From Brevundimonas sp. PAMC22021 (GTDB lineage Bacteria; Pseudomonadota; Alphaproteobacteria; Caulobacterales; Caulobacteraceae), in the NCBI RefSeq assembly GCF_019443405.1, contig NZ_CP080376.1:1178001-1242000 (forward strand): DNA of 64,000 bases. The letters run 5' to 3'. The position numbers were made by a program, and so were the translations under genes. The notes under the pieces were generated by a model. That model had not been told where the DNA came from, did no database searches, and was given only the letters and a program-made list of their open reading frames with translations. Positions 52,815 to 61,085 of the stretch are shown here, in pieces. How positions within the stretch are numbered: the stretch's first letter is position 1; each line of letters begins with the position of its first letter.

Positions 52815-53875
52815 AGGCCCAGCGCCTCGACGATCCGGCCGGCGACCGACGCGAATCGCCGTGCGATCTCGCCATCGGGATCGGCGATCGCTAGCGGGCG
52901 CCCGGCGTCGCCCGCCTGCCGCAACGCCACCTCCAGCGGAAGATCGCCCAGGAATGGGATCGACAGCCGATCGGCCTCGGCCTGGGCGCCGCCTTGGCCA
53001 AACACCGGCCCGCTCATATTCTCGATAAGGCCCAGGGTGGGAACGCCGACCCGCTGGAACAGGGTGTGGGCTCGCCGGGCGTCGGCCAGAGCCACCTCCT
53101 GCGGCGTGGTGACGATCACCGCACCGTCGAGCGGCGTCTTTTGGATCAGCGTCAGCTGCACGTCGCCGGTGCCGGGCGGCAGGTCGACCACCAGCACGTC
53201 CAATGGCGTCTCGGCTGTTCCCCACCGTGTCTGGCTCAACATCTGGGTGATCGCCTGCGAGGCCATGGGACCGCGCCAGATCATGGCGTCGTCGGCCTTG
53301 GTCAGCAGGCCGACCGACATGGCCTTCAACCCGTGCGCGATGTGCGGAACGATGGCGCCGTCCTCATAGGCCGGCTGGCCCGACAGGCCCAGCATCGTCG
53401 GCAGGGACGGCCCATACACGTCTGCGTCCAGCACGCCGACCAAAAGCCCGCGCGCAGCAAGCGCCGCCGCCAGGTTGACCGCGACCGTCGACTTACCCAC
53501 CCCGCCCTTGCCGGACGCGACAGCGAGCACGCGACGCACGTGCGCGGGGCGATCCGTCGGCACGGGCGCCTTGGCGCGCCCCTGATCGACGGCGGCGGGC
53601 GACAGACTGGCGGTGCGGCGCGGCGCGGGCGCCGCCTCCGCCGTCAGCACCACGGAAGCGCGCGATACGCCCGCAATCGCCCGCAAGGCCGCCTCCGCCG
53701 CATCGCGCACGGGCGCATAGAGGGCGGTCTGTCCTGCGGGCGCCTCCAGGGCGAAACCGGCCCGATCCTCGGCCACAACCAATCCCTGCACCAGTCCGGC
53801 CGTGGCCAGGCCCTGCCCGGAGCGAGGGTCAATGACGCGGTCCAGCGCGGCCAGGACGGTGGATCGTTCGACCAT
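52811..53875 (-). CDS. mrp: Mrp/ApbC family P-loop ATPase, lacking the FeS cysteines
   Basis: A 354-residue NBP35/Mrp-type ATPase; family members carry and hand over iron-sulfur clusters. It has an N-terminal MIP18-like domain (about 5-80), an alanine/proline-rich linker, the deviant Walker A SGKGGVGKST (121-130), DADVYGPSLPTMLG and VDLPPGTGDVQLTL. In this family the block after IENMS normally carries a CxxC that binds the cluster. Here IENMSGP (284-290) runs directly into VFGQGGAQAEADRL, and the whole protein contains no cysteine. A cluster carrier role is therefore doubtful. Convergent with folA, divergent from miaA. Confidence 0.9.
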   Translation of the reverse strand: MVERSTVLAALDRVIDPRSGQGLATAGLVQGLVVAEDRAGFALEAPAGQTALYAPVRDAAEAALRAIAGVSRASVVLTAEAAPAPRRTASLSPAAVDQGRAKAPVPTDRPAHVRRVLAVASGKGGVGKSTVAVNLAAALAARGLLVGVLDADVYGPSLPTMLGLSGQPAYEDGAIVPHIAHGLKAMSVGLLTKADDAMIWRGPMASQAITQMLSQTRWGTAETPLDVLVVDLPPGTGDVQLTLIQKTPLDGAVIVTTPQEVALADARRAHTLFQRVGVPTLGLIENMSGPVFGQGGAQAEADRLSIPFLGDLPLEVALRQAGDAGRPLAIADPDGEIARRFASVAGRIVEALGL

Positions 53876-53950
53876 GACGACTTCCTTAGACGCTTGCGGG
53901 CGGGTGGGCGTGCGTTCTATCGCCGGAGCCGTTCCTGTTCGAGCCCGCAT

Positions 53951-54823
53951 TTGACGTCTCAGCCCCTCATCACCCTGCTGGCCGGCCCCACCGCCTCGGG
54001 CAAGTCGCGCCTCGCCATGCGGATGGCGCGCGAGAGAGGCGCCCTGATCGTCAACGCCGACAGCCAGCAGCTGTACGCCGACCTGCGCGTGCTGACGGCG
54101 CGCCCATCGCCGCAGGAAGAGGCCGAAGCCGATCACGCCCTCTATGGCGTCGCGGACGCCGCCGAGGCCTGGTCGGTGGGGCGCTGGAGCCGCGCAGCGT
54201 TGGGAACGATCAAGGAGGCTGGAGACCGGCCGGTGGTGCTGGTCGGCGGCACCGGCCTGTACTTCTCGGCGCTGACCCGAGGCCTGGCCGAGATGCCGCC
54301 GGTGCCGGACAAGGTTCGCGCTGAGGTCGATCGGGAATTCCACACTTTGGGCGAAGCCGCGTTTCGCGCCCGCTTGGCAGAGGACGACGTCACTTCCGCC
54401 TTTGCGATCGAGCACGGTGATCGTCAGCGGCTGGTGCGCGCCGCGAGCGTGCTGCGCGCCAGCGGTCGTGCGCTCAGCCACTGGCGCGCGGACACCCGGC
54501 CGCTGTTGGCGCACGGCGCCTGGACGGGCGTGGTCATCGAGCCTGAGCGCTCGGCGCTCTACGCCGCTTGCGACGCCCGAGTGGACGCCATGCTGGCCAG
54601 TGGGGCGGCTGAAGAAGTCGAGACCTTGCTCGCACGTCGTCTCGACCCAGCGCTGCCGGCGATGAAGGCGGTGGGCGTGCGCGAACTTGCGGCCTGGATC
54701 GCCGGCGAGACTACGCGAGAGGCGGCGGTTGAGGCGCTGAAGCAGGCCACCCGAAACTACGCCAAGCGTCAACTGACCTGGTTCCGCAATCAGACGGCCG
54801 ATTGGCCGCGCACCGGAGCCTGA
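53951..54823 (+). CDS. miaA: tRNA dimethylallyltransferase
   Basis: Adds a dimethylallyl group to A37 of tRNAs reading UNN codons. The 290-residue protein has the P-loop GPTASGKS at 12-19, the DSQQLYADLRVLTARPSPQE stretch, and GGTGLYFSALTRGLAEMPPV. The C-terminus has TRNYAKRQLTWFRNQ, which contacts the tRNA. The likely start is the TTG at 53951, where the family N-terminus begins; no ATG is in a suitable place. It is divergent from mrp, with 75 bases between, and followed by the M28 peptidase gene. Confidence 0.94.
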   Translation: MTSQPLITLLAGPTASGKSRLAMRMARERGALIVNADSQQLYADLRVLTARPSPQEEAEADHALYGVADAAEAWSVGRWSRAALGTIKEAGDRPVVLVGGTGLYFSALTRGLAEMPPVPDKVRAEVDREFHTLGEAAFRARLAEDDVTSAFAIEHGDRQRLVRAASVLRASGRALSHWRADTRPLLAHGAWTGVVIEPERSALYAACDARVDAMLASGAAEEVETLLARRLDPALPAMKAVGVRELAAWIAGETTREAAVEALKQATRNYAKRQLTWFRNQTADWPRTGA

Positions 54824-54874
54824 GGCGCCGTCAGCCGAATCATGTCAGCGCTGGGATGTAGGGAGAAGACGACG

Positions 54875-56242
54875 ATGGCGATGACGCGCGGCCTGCTGCT
54901 GGCGGGCTTCCTGATGGCTTCCACCGCCGTGCAGGCGCAGGAGCCCTGGCAGGTGAAGCAGGCCTGGGTCAGCGCCCACGAATCCTTCCTGGCCGGCGAG
55001 GCGCTGCAGGGGCGCGGCAGCGCGACCCGAGACGAAGCCATCGCCGCCGCCTATGTCGCCTCGCAGTTCGAAGGCTTCGGCCTCACGCCGCCGCCGGGCA
55101 TGACGTCCTTCTTCCAGACCACGGGTGTGACGCGGATCACGCCGAGTGGTCAGGCTGACCTGACGGTGGGCGACGTCACCGTGGCGGAGGGCGCTGGCCT
55201 GACGCTGCTGATGTCCTCGGGCCAGCCAGCGTCCGGCTTGGCGCAGGTCGCGGCATCGGACCCCGCCGCCCTGCCCCAGGCCGCGATCGTCATGGTTCCC
55301 GACATGGGCGCGGCCTCGGCTGGCGCCTGGATCGGGGCGGCGGCGACCAAGGGCGTGCAGGCGCTGGTGCTGCGCGAGAACGAGACCCTGACGCAGCGCG
55401 TCGCGGCAGCCGGCGGCAAGACCCGCACCCCTGTGTCCCTGACCGAAGACGCCGGAACGCGGCGCAGCCCCGAGGTCGCGATCGTATCGGCCGAGATGTT
55501 TGATCGGCTGGCCGCCTTGGCCGGCGCCCAGGCGACACTGGATCTTGGCGAAGTGACGCGCACCGAAAGCCCGACCACCAACGCCATGGGCTTTCTGCAA
55601 GGCAGCGATCCGGGCGCGGGCGTGATCCTGATCAGCGCGCACCTGGACCACATCGGCGTGCGGCCCGACGGCGTGGTCATGTACGGCGCCAACGACGACG
55701 CCTCGGGCGTGGCGGCGGTGCTGGAGCTGGCGCGCGCCATGGCGGCGGCCGGCCAGCCGAAGCGCAGCATTCTGTTCGTCGGCTACGGCAGCGAGGAACT
55801 GGGCCTCCTGGGCTCCAAATACTTCGCCGCCAATCCACCCGTGCCGCTGAACGACATCGTCGCCAATCTCGAGATCGAGATGATCGGCCAGCAGGACCCC
55901 AAGATGCCGGCCGGCGTGATGATGATGACGGGCTTCGACCGCTCAAATTTCGGCGCGGAGATGAAGGCGCGCGGCGCCCTTGTCGCGCCGGACCTCTACC
56001 CCGAGCAGAACTTCTTTGAACGGTCCGACAACTACCAGTTGGCGCTGCAGGGCATCGTCGCCCACACCATCTCCGGCTGGGCGGTGACGCCCACCTATCA
56101 CACGCCCGACGACACCATCGCCAATCTGAACCTGCCCTTCATGACCCAGGCCATCCAGTCGCTGGTCGAACCGTTGCGCTGGTTGGCCAACAGCGACTTT
56201 CGCCCGGAGTGGACAGCCGAAGGGCGGCCTCGCCGGCGCTAG
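54875..56242 (+). CDS. Exported M28 family metallopeptidase
   Basis: A 455-residue secreted zinc peptidase or aminopeptidase. The signal peptide is about residues 1-22 (TRGLLLAGFLMASTAVQAQ). A protease-associated insert occupies roughly 85-225. The M28 metal ligands follow in order: SAHLDHIG (His/Asp), GANDDASGVA (Asp), YGSEELGLLGS (catalytic Glu pair), NLEIEMIG and, near the C-terminus, HTPDDTIAN (His). Length and layout are normal. GGGAG precedes the ATG at 54875; an in-frame ATG at 54842 is less likely. The ssrA promoter begins four bases after the stop. Confidence 0.92.
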   Translation: MAMTRGLLLAGFLMASTAVQAQEPWQVKQAWVSAHESFLAGEALQGRGSATRDEAIAAAYVASQFEGFGLTPPPGMTSFFQTTGVTRITPSGQADLTVGDVTVAEGAGLTLLMSSGQPASGLAQVAASDPAALPQAAIVMVPDMGAASAGAWIGAAATKGVQALVLRENETLTQRVAAAGGKTRTPVSLTEDAGTRRSPEVAIVSAEMFDRLAALAGAQATLDLGEVTRTESPTTNAMGFLQGSDPGAGVILISAHLDHIGVRPDGVVMYGANDDASGVAAVLELARAMAAAGQPKRSILFVGYGSEELGLLGSKYFAANPPVPLNDIVANLEIEMIGQQDPKMPAGVMMMTGFDRSNFGAEMKARGALVAPDLYPEQNFFERSDNYQLALQGIVAHTISGWAVTPTYHTPDDTIANLNLPFMTQAIQSLVEPLRWLANSDFRPEWTAEGRPRRR

Positions 56243-56245
56243 CTC

Positions 56246-56273
56246 TTGGCATCTGTCAGGACGCGACTATATT
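56246..56273 (+). promoter_or_regulatory. Promoter of the split tmRNA gene
   Basis: TTGGCA at 56246-56251 and TATATT at 56268-56273 with a 16-base spacer. The predicted start near 56280 fits a short precursor before the acceptor piece. Confidence 0.65.
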
Positions 56274-56280
56274 GGATGCG

Positions 56281-56362
56281 TTCGGGTTCGCCCGGACTAT
56301 GGCGATAAACGCGCTTGTAATAAGCGGACCGGACCCGGGTGCGATTCCCGGCGGCTCCACCA
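56281..56362 (+). ncRNA. ssrA: tmRNA acceptor piece
   Basis: Ends with an encoded CCA at 56360-56362 after discriminator A. The T arm is CCGGG-TGCGATT-CCCGG and the 3' acceptor strand is CGGCTCC. The 5' end near 56281 is inferred from the promoter and the roughly 80-base length of the known Caulobacter piece. Confidence 0.85.
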
Positions 56363-56394
56363 TTCCTTCCCCGCGTTATCGGCGGAGCGAGCAT

Positions 56395-56605
56395 GGGGCC
56401 GACTAGCATCGACGGACGTGTAAAGAAGATTGCTTTCGCTCGTCCTGGCCCACCGTATCGGGCCTTTATCTAACTGCGAACGATAACTTCGCTGGAGAAG
56501 TCCGCCTCGCCGCGTAATGCGGTTCGGTTGATTTCGAATCTTAAGTCCTAGGGGTTCAGATCCTTGGGCGGGGCTCGGAGGGCGCCTGGCAACAGAAGCC
56601 CTCCA
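56395..56605 (+). ncRNA. ssrA: tmRNA coding piece
   Basis: Begins GGGGCCGACTAGCATCGACG, closely matching the tmRNA 5' consensus. It contains the tag reading frame and ends near a stem, GGAGGGC (56577-56583) with GCCCTCC (56598-56604). The mature 3' end is not exactly known. Confidence 0.85.
56476..56517 (+). other. ssrA: tmRNA tag reading frame
   Basis: Resume codon GCG at 56476, then a frame encoding ANDNFAGEVRLAA and stop TAA. The ANDNFA start matches the Caulobacter-type tag, which I recall as ANDNFAEEFAVAA; the second half here is different and ends LAA, the form seen in Escherichia coli and recognised by ClpX. Confidence 0.9.
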
Positions 56606-56700
56606 CTTCATCCGCAAAAATCCAGGCTTGCTGTCCCACGCCGTCTTTCGCCTGGGCGCGCGCGCGTCTATGGGTCGCCTCGCCAGCAGCCGAGGTGACG

Positions 56701-57174
56701 ATGACCGACCAGACCCCGCCGGTCGACGAAATGGACTATGAGACGATGACGCACGAAGCGTTGCGGACGGTGATCCGCGACGGCCTGCTGCGCGCCGCCT
56801 CGCCCGCCGGCCTGCCGGGGGCGCATCATTTCTACATCACCTTTAAGACGCGCGCGGTCGGCGTTTCCGTGCCGCCGGACATCCTGGCGAAGTATCCCGA
56901 CGAGATGACCGTGGTGATCCAGCACCAGTACGAAGATCTGGATGTCCAGAACGACCGCTTCTCGGTCAAGCTGCGTTTCGGCGGCATTCCGCGCGTGCTG
57001 GCCATGCCCTATGCGGCCGTGACTCGCTTCTACGACCCCAGCGTGCAGTTCATGCTGCAGTGGGACGACCCCGAGGTGATCGAAGAGCCCACGCCGAGCC
57101 CTGAGCCCGACGGCCCGGCTCCGGCCGCTGACGGCCCCAAGGTCGTGTCGCTGGATCAGTTTCGGAAGAAGTGA
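56701..57174 (+). CDS. sspB: ClpXP protease adaptor SspB (alpha type)
   Basis: SspB tethers ssrA-tagged proteins to ClpXP for degradation. The 157-residue protein has the SspB core with LPGAHHFYITFKTRAVGVSV, PPDILAKYPDEMTVVIQHQY and FSVKLRFGGIPRVLAMPYAA. A flexible acidic/proline linker follows (about 123-146). The C-terminal KVVSLDQFRKK is the XB peptide that binds the ClpX N-domain. GAGG lies five bases before the ATG at 56701. The gene directly follows ssrA, which makes the tag it recognises. Confidence 0.95.
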   Translation: MTDQTPPVDEMDYETMTHEALRTVIRDGLLRAASPAGLPGAHHFYITFKTRAVGVSVPPDILAKYPDEMTVVIQHQYEDLDVQNDRFSVKLRFGGIPRVLAMPYAAVTRFYDPSVQFMLQWDDPEVIEEPTPSPEPDGPAPAADGPKVVSLDQFRKK

Positions 57175-57184
57175 CCAGCGCCGG

Positions 57185-57541
57185 TCAGGCGCGCGGATAG
57201 CTGCGCACCACGATCCGCTCGCGCTCGCCCTCGAACCGCTCCACCAGCAGCCGCGCGACCTGCGCGTCGTCGTGGAACAGATAGCCCTTGATGGCGTCCA
57301 GGATCGCCTTGGCCAGGTTGTCCAGGTCCATCACCGGCGGCTCGCCCACATGCTCCATGCGGATCTCCACCACGTGGTCGCCCCATGACGGCCGCGCGCC
57401 GCGCCATTCCTTGCGCATGAACTCATAGATCAGCGGCTTGTAGTATTTGGCCTGCGTCGTCAGGCCATCGACCACGATCTCGACCGACTGATCGTCCTCT
57501 CGCGCTCGGACCTTGCCCGTGCCCACCCAGCCGGCGGTCAT
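57185..57541 (-). CDS. RusA-like endodeoxyribonuclease family protein
   Basis: A 118-residue protein matching the RusA Holliday-junction resolvase fold. The acidic residues are Asp72 and Asp74 in VMDLDNLAKAILDAIKGYLF and Asp91/Asp92 in HDDAQVARLLVERF; these correspond to the catalytic aspartates 70, 72 and 91 of Escherichia coli RusA. RusA genes are usually of phage origin, but here the gene lies among core genes (sspB on one side, fumC on the other), with normal GC content and no phage genes nearby. Activity is inferred; it converges on sspB with 10 bases between stops. Confidence 0.85.
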   Translation of the reverse strand: MTAGWVGTGKVRAREDDQSVEIVVDGLTTQAKYYKPLIYEFMRKEWRGARPSWGDHVVEIRMEHVGEPPVMDLDNLAKAILDAIKGYLFHDDAQVARLLVERFEGERERIVVRSYPRA

Positions 57542-57625
57542 CGTGATGGCCTCGCCTTGTCCTGCATGGCTCCCGTGCTACACGCCTCGACACATCTCCG
57601 CCACGTCTGAAATCGAGCCTGTACG

Positions 57626-59017
57626 ATGAGCAACGTCCGCACCGAAACCGACACCTTCGGCCCCATCGAGGTCGCCGCCGACCGCTATTGGGGCGCGCAG
57701 GCGCAGCGCTCGCTGGGCAACTTCAAGATTGGTTGGGAGAAGCAGCCGCTGCCGATCGTGCGAGCGCTGGGCATCGTCAAGCGGGCGGCGGCCGAGACCA
57801 ACATGGCGCTGGGCAAGCTCGACGCCGGCGTTGGCGACGCGATCGTCAAGGCCGCGGACGAAGTGATCGAGGGCAAGCTGAACGATCATTTCCCGCTGGT
57901 GGTCTGGCAGACCGGCTCGGGCACCCAGTCGAACATGAACGCCAACGAGGTGATCTCGAACCGCGCCATCGAGATGCTGGGCGGCGAGATGGGCTCCAAG
58001 ACGCCCGTCCACCCCAACGACCACGTCAACATGAGCCAGTCGTCCAACGACACCTATCCCACGGCCATGCACGTCGCCTGCGCCGAGGAGGTGGTGCACC
58101 GATTGATCCCTGCACTTCAGACGCTGCGCAACGCCCTGAACGACAAGGCCGGGGCGTGGAAGGACATCATCAAGATCGGCCGCACCCACACCCAGGACGC
58201 CACGCCCCTGACGCTGGGCCAGGAGTTCTCGGCCTATGTGCAGCAGGTCGAGAACGGCATCGAGCGGATCGAGCAGAGCCTGCCCAAGCTGATGGAACTG
58301 GCGCAGGGCGGCACCGCCGTCGGCACCGGCCTGAACGCGCCGGTCGGCTTTGCGGAAGGCGTGGCGGACAAGATCGCTTCCATCACTGGCCTGCCCTTCA
58401 CCACGGCGCCCAACAAGTTCGAGGCCCTGGCTGCACACGACGCCATGGTCTTCACTCACGGGGCGATCAACACGGTCGCCGCGAGCCTGTTCAAGATCGC
58501 CAACGACATCCGCTTTCTCGGTTCCGGCCCGCGCTCGGGCCTGGGCGAACTGGCCCTGCCGGAGAACGAGCCGGGCAGCTCCATCATGCCGGGCAAGGTC
58601 AATCCAACCCAGTGCGAGGCTCTTACCCAGGTCTGCGTGCAGGTGTTCGGCAACAACGCCGCCCTGACCTTCGCCGGCTCGCAGGGGCATTTCGAGCTGA
58701 ACGTCTTCAACCCGGTGATGGCCTACAACTTCCTGCAGTCCGTGCGTCTGGTGGCCGATGCGGCGGTCAGCTTCACCGAGAACTGCGTCGTCGGCATCGA
58801 GCCCCGCCGCGACAACATCGAGCGCGGCTTGAACAACTCGCTGATGCTGGTGACGGCCCTGAACGGCAAGCTGGGCTACGACGCCTGCGCCAAGATCGCC
58901 AAGACCGCGCACAAGAACGGCACCACCCTGCGCGAAGAGGCGGTCGGCGGCGGCTACCTGACCGACGCCGAGTTCGACGAGGCGGTGCGGCCCGAGAAGA
59001 TGATCTCGCCGCAGTGA
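57626..59017 (+). CDS. fumC: Fumarate hydratase, class II
   Basis: Interconverts fumarate and malate in the citric acid cycle without an iron-sulfur cluster. The 463-residue protein has [16 protein letters not shown] at the N-terminus, the fumarase block [60 protein letters not shown], and the signature [16 protein letters not shown] near residue 318. Length is typical. A strong terminator begins 20 bases after the stop. It is divergent from the RusA-like gene. Confidence 0.97.
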   Translation: MSNVRTETDTFGPIEVAADRYWGAQAQRSLGNFKIGWEKQPLPIVRALGIVKRAAAETNMALGKLDAGVGDAIVKAADEVIEGKLNDHFPLVVWQTGSGTQSNMNANEVISNRAIEMLGGEMGSKTPVHPNDHVNMSQSSNDTYPTAMHVACAEEVVHRLIPALQTLRNALNDKAGAWKDIIKIGRTHTQDATPLTLGQEFSAYVQQVENGIERIEQSLPKLMELAQGGTAVGTGLNAPVGFAEGVADKIASITGLPFTTAPNKFEALAAHDAMVFTHGAINTVAASLFKIANDIRFLGSGPRSGLGELALPENEPGSSIMPGKVNPTQCEALTQVCVQVFGNNAALTFAGSQGHFELNVFNPVMAYNFLQSVRLVADAAVSFTENCVVGIEPRRDNIERGLNNSLMLVTALNGKLGYDACAKIAKTAHKNGTTLREEAVGGGYLTDAEFDEAVRPEKMISPQ

Positions 59018-59036
59018 TCCGGCGCTGAAACGACAA

Positions 59037-59070
59037 AGGCCCCGCCGATCGTCGGCGGGGCCTCTTTTCT
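59037..59070 (+). terminator. Rho-independent terminator of fumC
   Basis: AGGCCCCGCCGA and TCGGCGGGGCCT pair perfectly over 12 bases with a three-base loop, followed by a T-rich run. It may also serve the convergent DUF2171 gene. Confidence 0.92.
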
Positions 59071-59088
59071 TTGACGGAAGAAGGTCGC

Positions 59089-59325
59089 TTACTGCTTCTC
59101 GGTCCAGCGTTGCTTGGCTTCGTCCTTGGTGATCGACAGGTGGACGTGCTTGTCGTCAACGCGCTGGACCCAGGACACCGGAATCAGGTGGTGCTTGAAG
59201 CCGCCGGCGATGTCGAGCTTCGCCAGCTCGATCTGGTCGCCCAGCACATGGTCCACGCGACCGACGTGACCGCCGTCCGAGCCCAGCACTTCCAGATGTT
59301 CCTTGATGTCGGCCGAGTTGATCAT
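59089..59325 (-). CDS. DUF2171 family protein
   Basis: A 78-residue protein matching the DUF2171 family, a small PRC-barrel-like domain: IKEHLEVLGSDGGHVGRVDH, then VLGDQIELAKLDIAGGFKHH, LIPVSWVQRVDDKHVHL and a charged C-terminus, TKDEAKQRWTEKQ. Proteins of this type are common in Caulobacterales and related groups; function is unknown. No signal peptide or membrane helix. It converges on the fumC terminator, and the next gene (DUF4169) starts on the other strand 93 bases beyond its 5' end. Confidence 0.85.
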   Translation of the reverse strand: MINSADIKEHLEVLGSDGGHVGRVDHVLGDQIELAKLDIAGGFKHHLIPVSWVQRVDDKHVHLSITKDEAKQRWTEKQ

Positions 59326-59417
59326 GATGGTTCCTCGCGTTGGTAAGCCATGGCAGATTGCCTGCGGACTTAACGCACCCGAGCCTTTGCGGTTTCGGGC
59401 TCAAGGAGGGACCGCGC

Positions 59418-59594
59418 ATGGGCGAGGTCGTGAACCTGAACCGGGCGCGCAAGACCAAGGCGCGCATGGACGAAAAGGCCAAGGCCGTCGCCAATCGCGT
59501 GGCGCACGGCCGCACCCGCGTGGAGCGCGAACAGGCTGAGGCGGAGCGAAAGCGGCTTTCGAAGCATCTGGATGGCGCAAAGCTGGACGATTGA
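59418..59594 (+). CDS. DUF4169 family protein
   Basis: A 58-residue highly charged protein starting MGEVVNLNRARKTKARMDEK, the DUF4169 pattern, followed by an arginine/glutamate-rich helix (VEREQAEAERKRLSKHLDGA). AGGAGG lies eight bases before the ATG at 59418. No function is known. In many alphaproteobacteria a ribbon-helix-helix gene follows; here one is found at 60.8 kb beyond the EamA gene, which is on the other strand. Confidence 0.82.
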   Translation: MGEVVNLNRARKTKARMDEKAKAVANRVAHGRTRVEREQAEAERKRLSKHLDGAKLDD

Positions 59595-59746
59595 AGCGGA
59601 GGCCACCATGCCCATCCGCCTTTCGTCCAAGCCACGGCCTGCTGACCCTGCTGATCGTGCGAAGGCTCGCCAAGTGGAGCCGGAGACAATCTGCGCCCGC
59701 CTCCACCGCCTCAGCGAAGAAGACGTCGCCCCGCTGAGGGTCCGCC

Positions 59747-60655
59747 TCAAGCCTTGGGCGAACGGATCAGCAGCAGCTGCCCAGCCAACACCAAGATCAG
59801 GCCCAGGAGCGCCGACAGACCAAATCGCGCGCCCTCGAACAACACCGACACCAGCATGGCGATCGGCGGCGTCAGGGCCGAGATGTAGCTGGCGGTCGCA
59901 TAGCCCTTCAGCCGCGCGATCGAGAAATACAGCCCGAAGGCGATCACCGAGCCGAACAGCGACAGATAGAGCAGCGACAGCAGATAGCTGGGCTCGGCCA
60001 CGATCCGCCACTCGACGCCGGTGACAAAGCCGTAAAGCGCCAGCATCCCCGTGCCATAAGCCATGGCCCAGCCTGTCGCCGTCGCGATCGGCGCCTGCGC
60101 CTGCTGCCCCCGCCAGGCGAAGTAGTTGCCGAGCGTCGAGCTGAAGGTGGCGACCAGGGCAAAGGCGACGCCGGTCAGGGCTGTCCGGTCCAGCCCTGCC
60201 GCCAGGATCTCGCCGCCCGACAGCACGGCGACCCCAAGCACGCCGCACAAGGCCCCGCCCCAGGCCTCGCGCGACGCCTTTTGGCCCACGACGATGCGGA
60301 ACAGAGCCAGGTTCAGGAACGCGAGGGCCGCGAACATCACCGCCACGACCGCCGAGGCGACCCGCTCCTCGGCCGCATAGACGAAGCCGTAGGAGGCGGC
60401 GAAGACGAACGCCCCCTGCCCCAGCGCGGCCAGGTGCTGGCTGCGATTCATCCGGACCTGTCGGCGTGTCGCCATGCAGAAGCCGAACATCACCAGCGCC
60501 GACAGGCCGAATCGCCACACGACCGAGACGACCGGATCCACGACGCCGAGCTGCAGCGTGATCGCGTACCAGGTGGTGCCCCAGATCAGGGCGCAGGCGA
60601 GAACGCCGCCGATGGCCAACCAGGCGGGCGACAGGATGCGGGGGGTCGTCGTCAT
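59747..60655 (-). CDS. EamA/DMT family transporter
   Basis: A 302-residue inner-membrane protein with ten predicted helices arranged as two EamA repeats: the first begins ACALIWGTTWYAITLQLGVV, the second near TGVAFALVATFSSTLGNYFA. Members export amino acids or other metabolites; the substrate is unknown. RFGLSALVMFGFCMATRRQV is typical of the first repeat, and AFGLYFSIARLKGYATASYI with LTPPIAMLVSVLFEG of the second. It lies on the strand opposite to its neighbours; the ATG is about 105 bases from the divergent ribbon-helix-helix gene. Confidence 0.92.
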   Translation of the reverse strand: MTTTPRILSPAWLAIGGVLACALIWGTTWYAITLQLGVVDPVVSVVWRFGLSALVMFGFCMATRRQVRMNRSQHLAALGQGAFVFAASYGFVYAAEERVASAVVAVMFAALAFLNLALFRIVVGQKASREAWGGALCGVLGVAVLSGGEILAAGLDRTALTGVAFALVATFSSTLGNYFAWRGQQAQAPIATATGWAMAYGTGMLALYGFVTGVEWRIVAEPSYLLSLLYLSLFGSVIAFGLYFSIARLKGYATASYISALTPPIAMLVSVLFEGARFGLSALLGLILVLAGQLLLIRSPKA

Positions 60656-60761
60656 GGCGTCTCGGTTGAGCAGGATCAGCCGCCGTTAGCATGGATGCGA
60701 CATCCGGCGCTTCACATCGGGCGTCCGGATGTGTCACGCATCGCCGGTAAGGAGCAAGGCC

Positions 60762-61001
60762 ATGGCCGGATTGACAAAGCGTTCGGTGAGCCTGTCCGGC
60801 CACGCGACCTCCGTGGCGCTGGAGCCCGAGTTCTGGGCGATTTTGGACGCCGTCGCCGAGACCCTGCAGTTGACCCGCGCCGGCCTGCTGATCCGCATCG
60901 ATGAACGGCGCGGGCGTCGGCCGCTGGCCTCGGCCTGTCGTCTGCTGGCGCTGGCCTGGGCCGGCGGCGATCGATCATTCGCCGCCGACGCGCCGGAATA
61001 A
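60762..61001 (+). CDS. Ribbon-helix-helix domain protein
   Basis: A 79-residue protein of the RHH_4 type (aryl-sulfate sulfotransferase-associated ribbon-helix-helix). It contains RSVSLSGHATSVALEPEFWA, the strand plus helix that would enter the DNA major groove, then ILDAVAETLQLTRAGLLIRI. The C-terminal half RPLASACRLLALAW is helical. It may be a DNA-binding regulator, but a target is not known. AAGGAG precedes the ATG at 60762. It is divergent from the EamA gene and followed after 84 bases by the helicase gene. Confidence 0.85.
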   Translation: MAGLTKRSVSLSGHATSVALEPEFWAILDAVAETLQLTRAGLLIRIDERRGRRPLASACRLLALAWAGGDRSFAADAPE

Positions 61002-61085
61002 GGCGCGGCGCGCGGCTGACTTACGCCGATGTGCTACATATGTTCTCACCTCGATTCAGCCGTCTTGTGAAGTTACCCGCCCGTC

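Larger units (their letters stand above)
56281..56605 (+). ncRNA. ssrA: Transfer-messenger RNA, permuted two-piece form (precursor region)
   Basis: tmRNA rescues ribosomes stalled on broken mRNA and adds a degradation tag. As in other alphaproteobacteria the gene is circularly permuted: the 3' acceptor piece (to the CCA at 56362) comes first, then a spacer of about 32 bases (56363-56394), then the coding piece starting GGGGCCG at 56395. GGGGCCG pairs with CGGCTCC before the CCA to rebuild the acceptor stem (one G-T wobble). The tag frame lies at 56476-56517. Outer ends are estimated. SmpB is encoded at 34 kb and sspB starts about 95 bases downstream. Confidence 0.93.

Noticed and set aside
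56260..56362. A lone tRNA-like sequence with CCA near 56.3 kb as an ordinary tRNA gene
   Set aside because: No anticodon arm is present; the acceptor strand pairs with GGGGCCG at 56395, identifying it as the 3' piece of split tmRNA.
57185..57541. RusA-like gene as a sign of a prophage
   Set aside because: No integrase, structural or lysis genes, no attachment-site repeats, and base composition matches neighbours.
59608..60024. Plus-strand frame starting MPIRLSSKPRPADPADRAKA with GGAGG five bases upstream of its ATG
   Set aside because: The start signal is good, but the second two thirds run antisense to the EamA gene and have the arginine/serine/proline composition of a shadow frame. Perhaps a short or decayed gene of about 45 codons; not supported enough to call.
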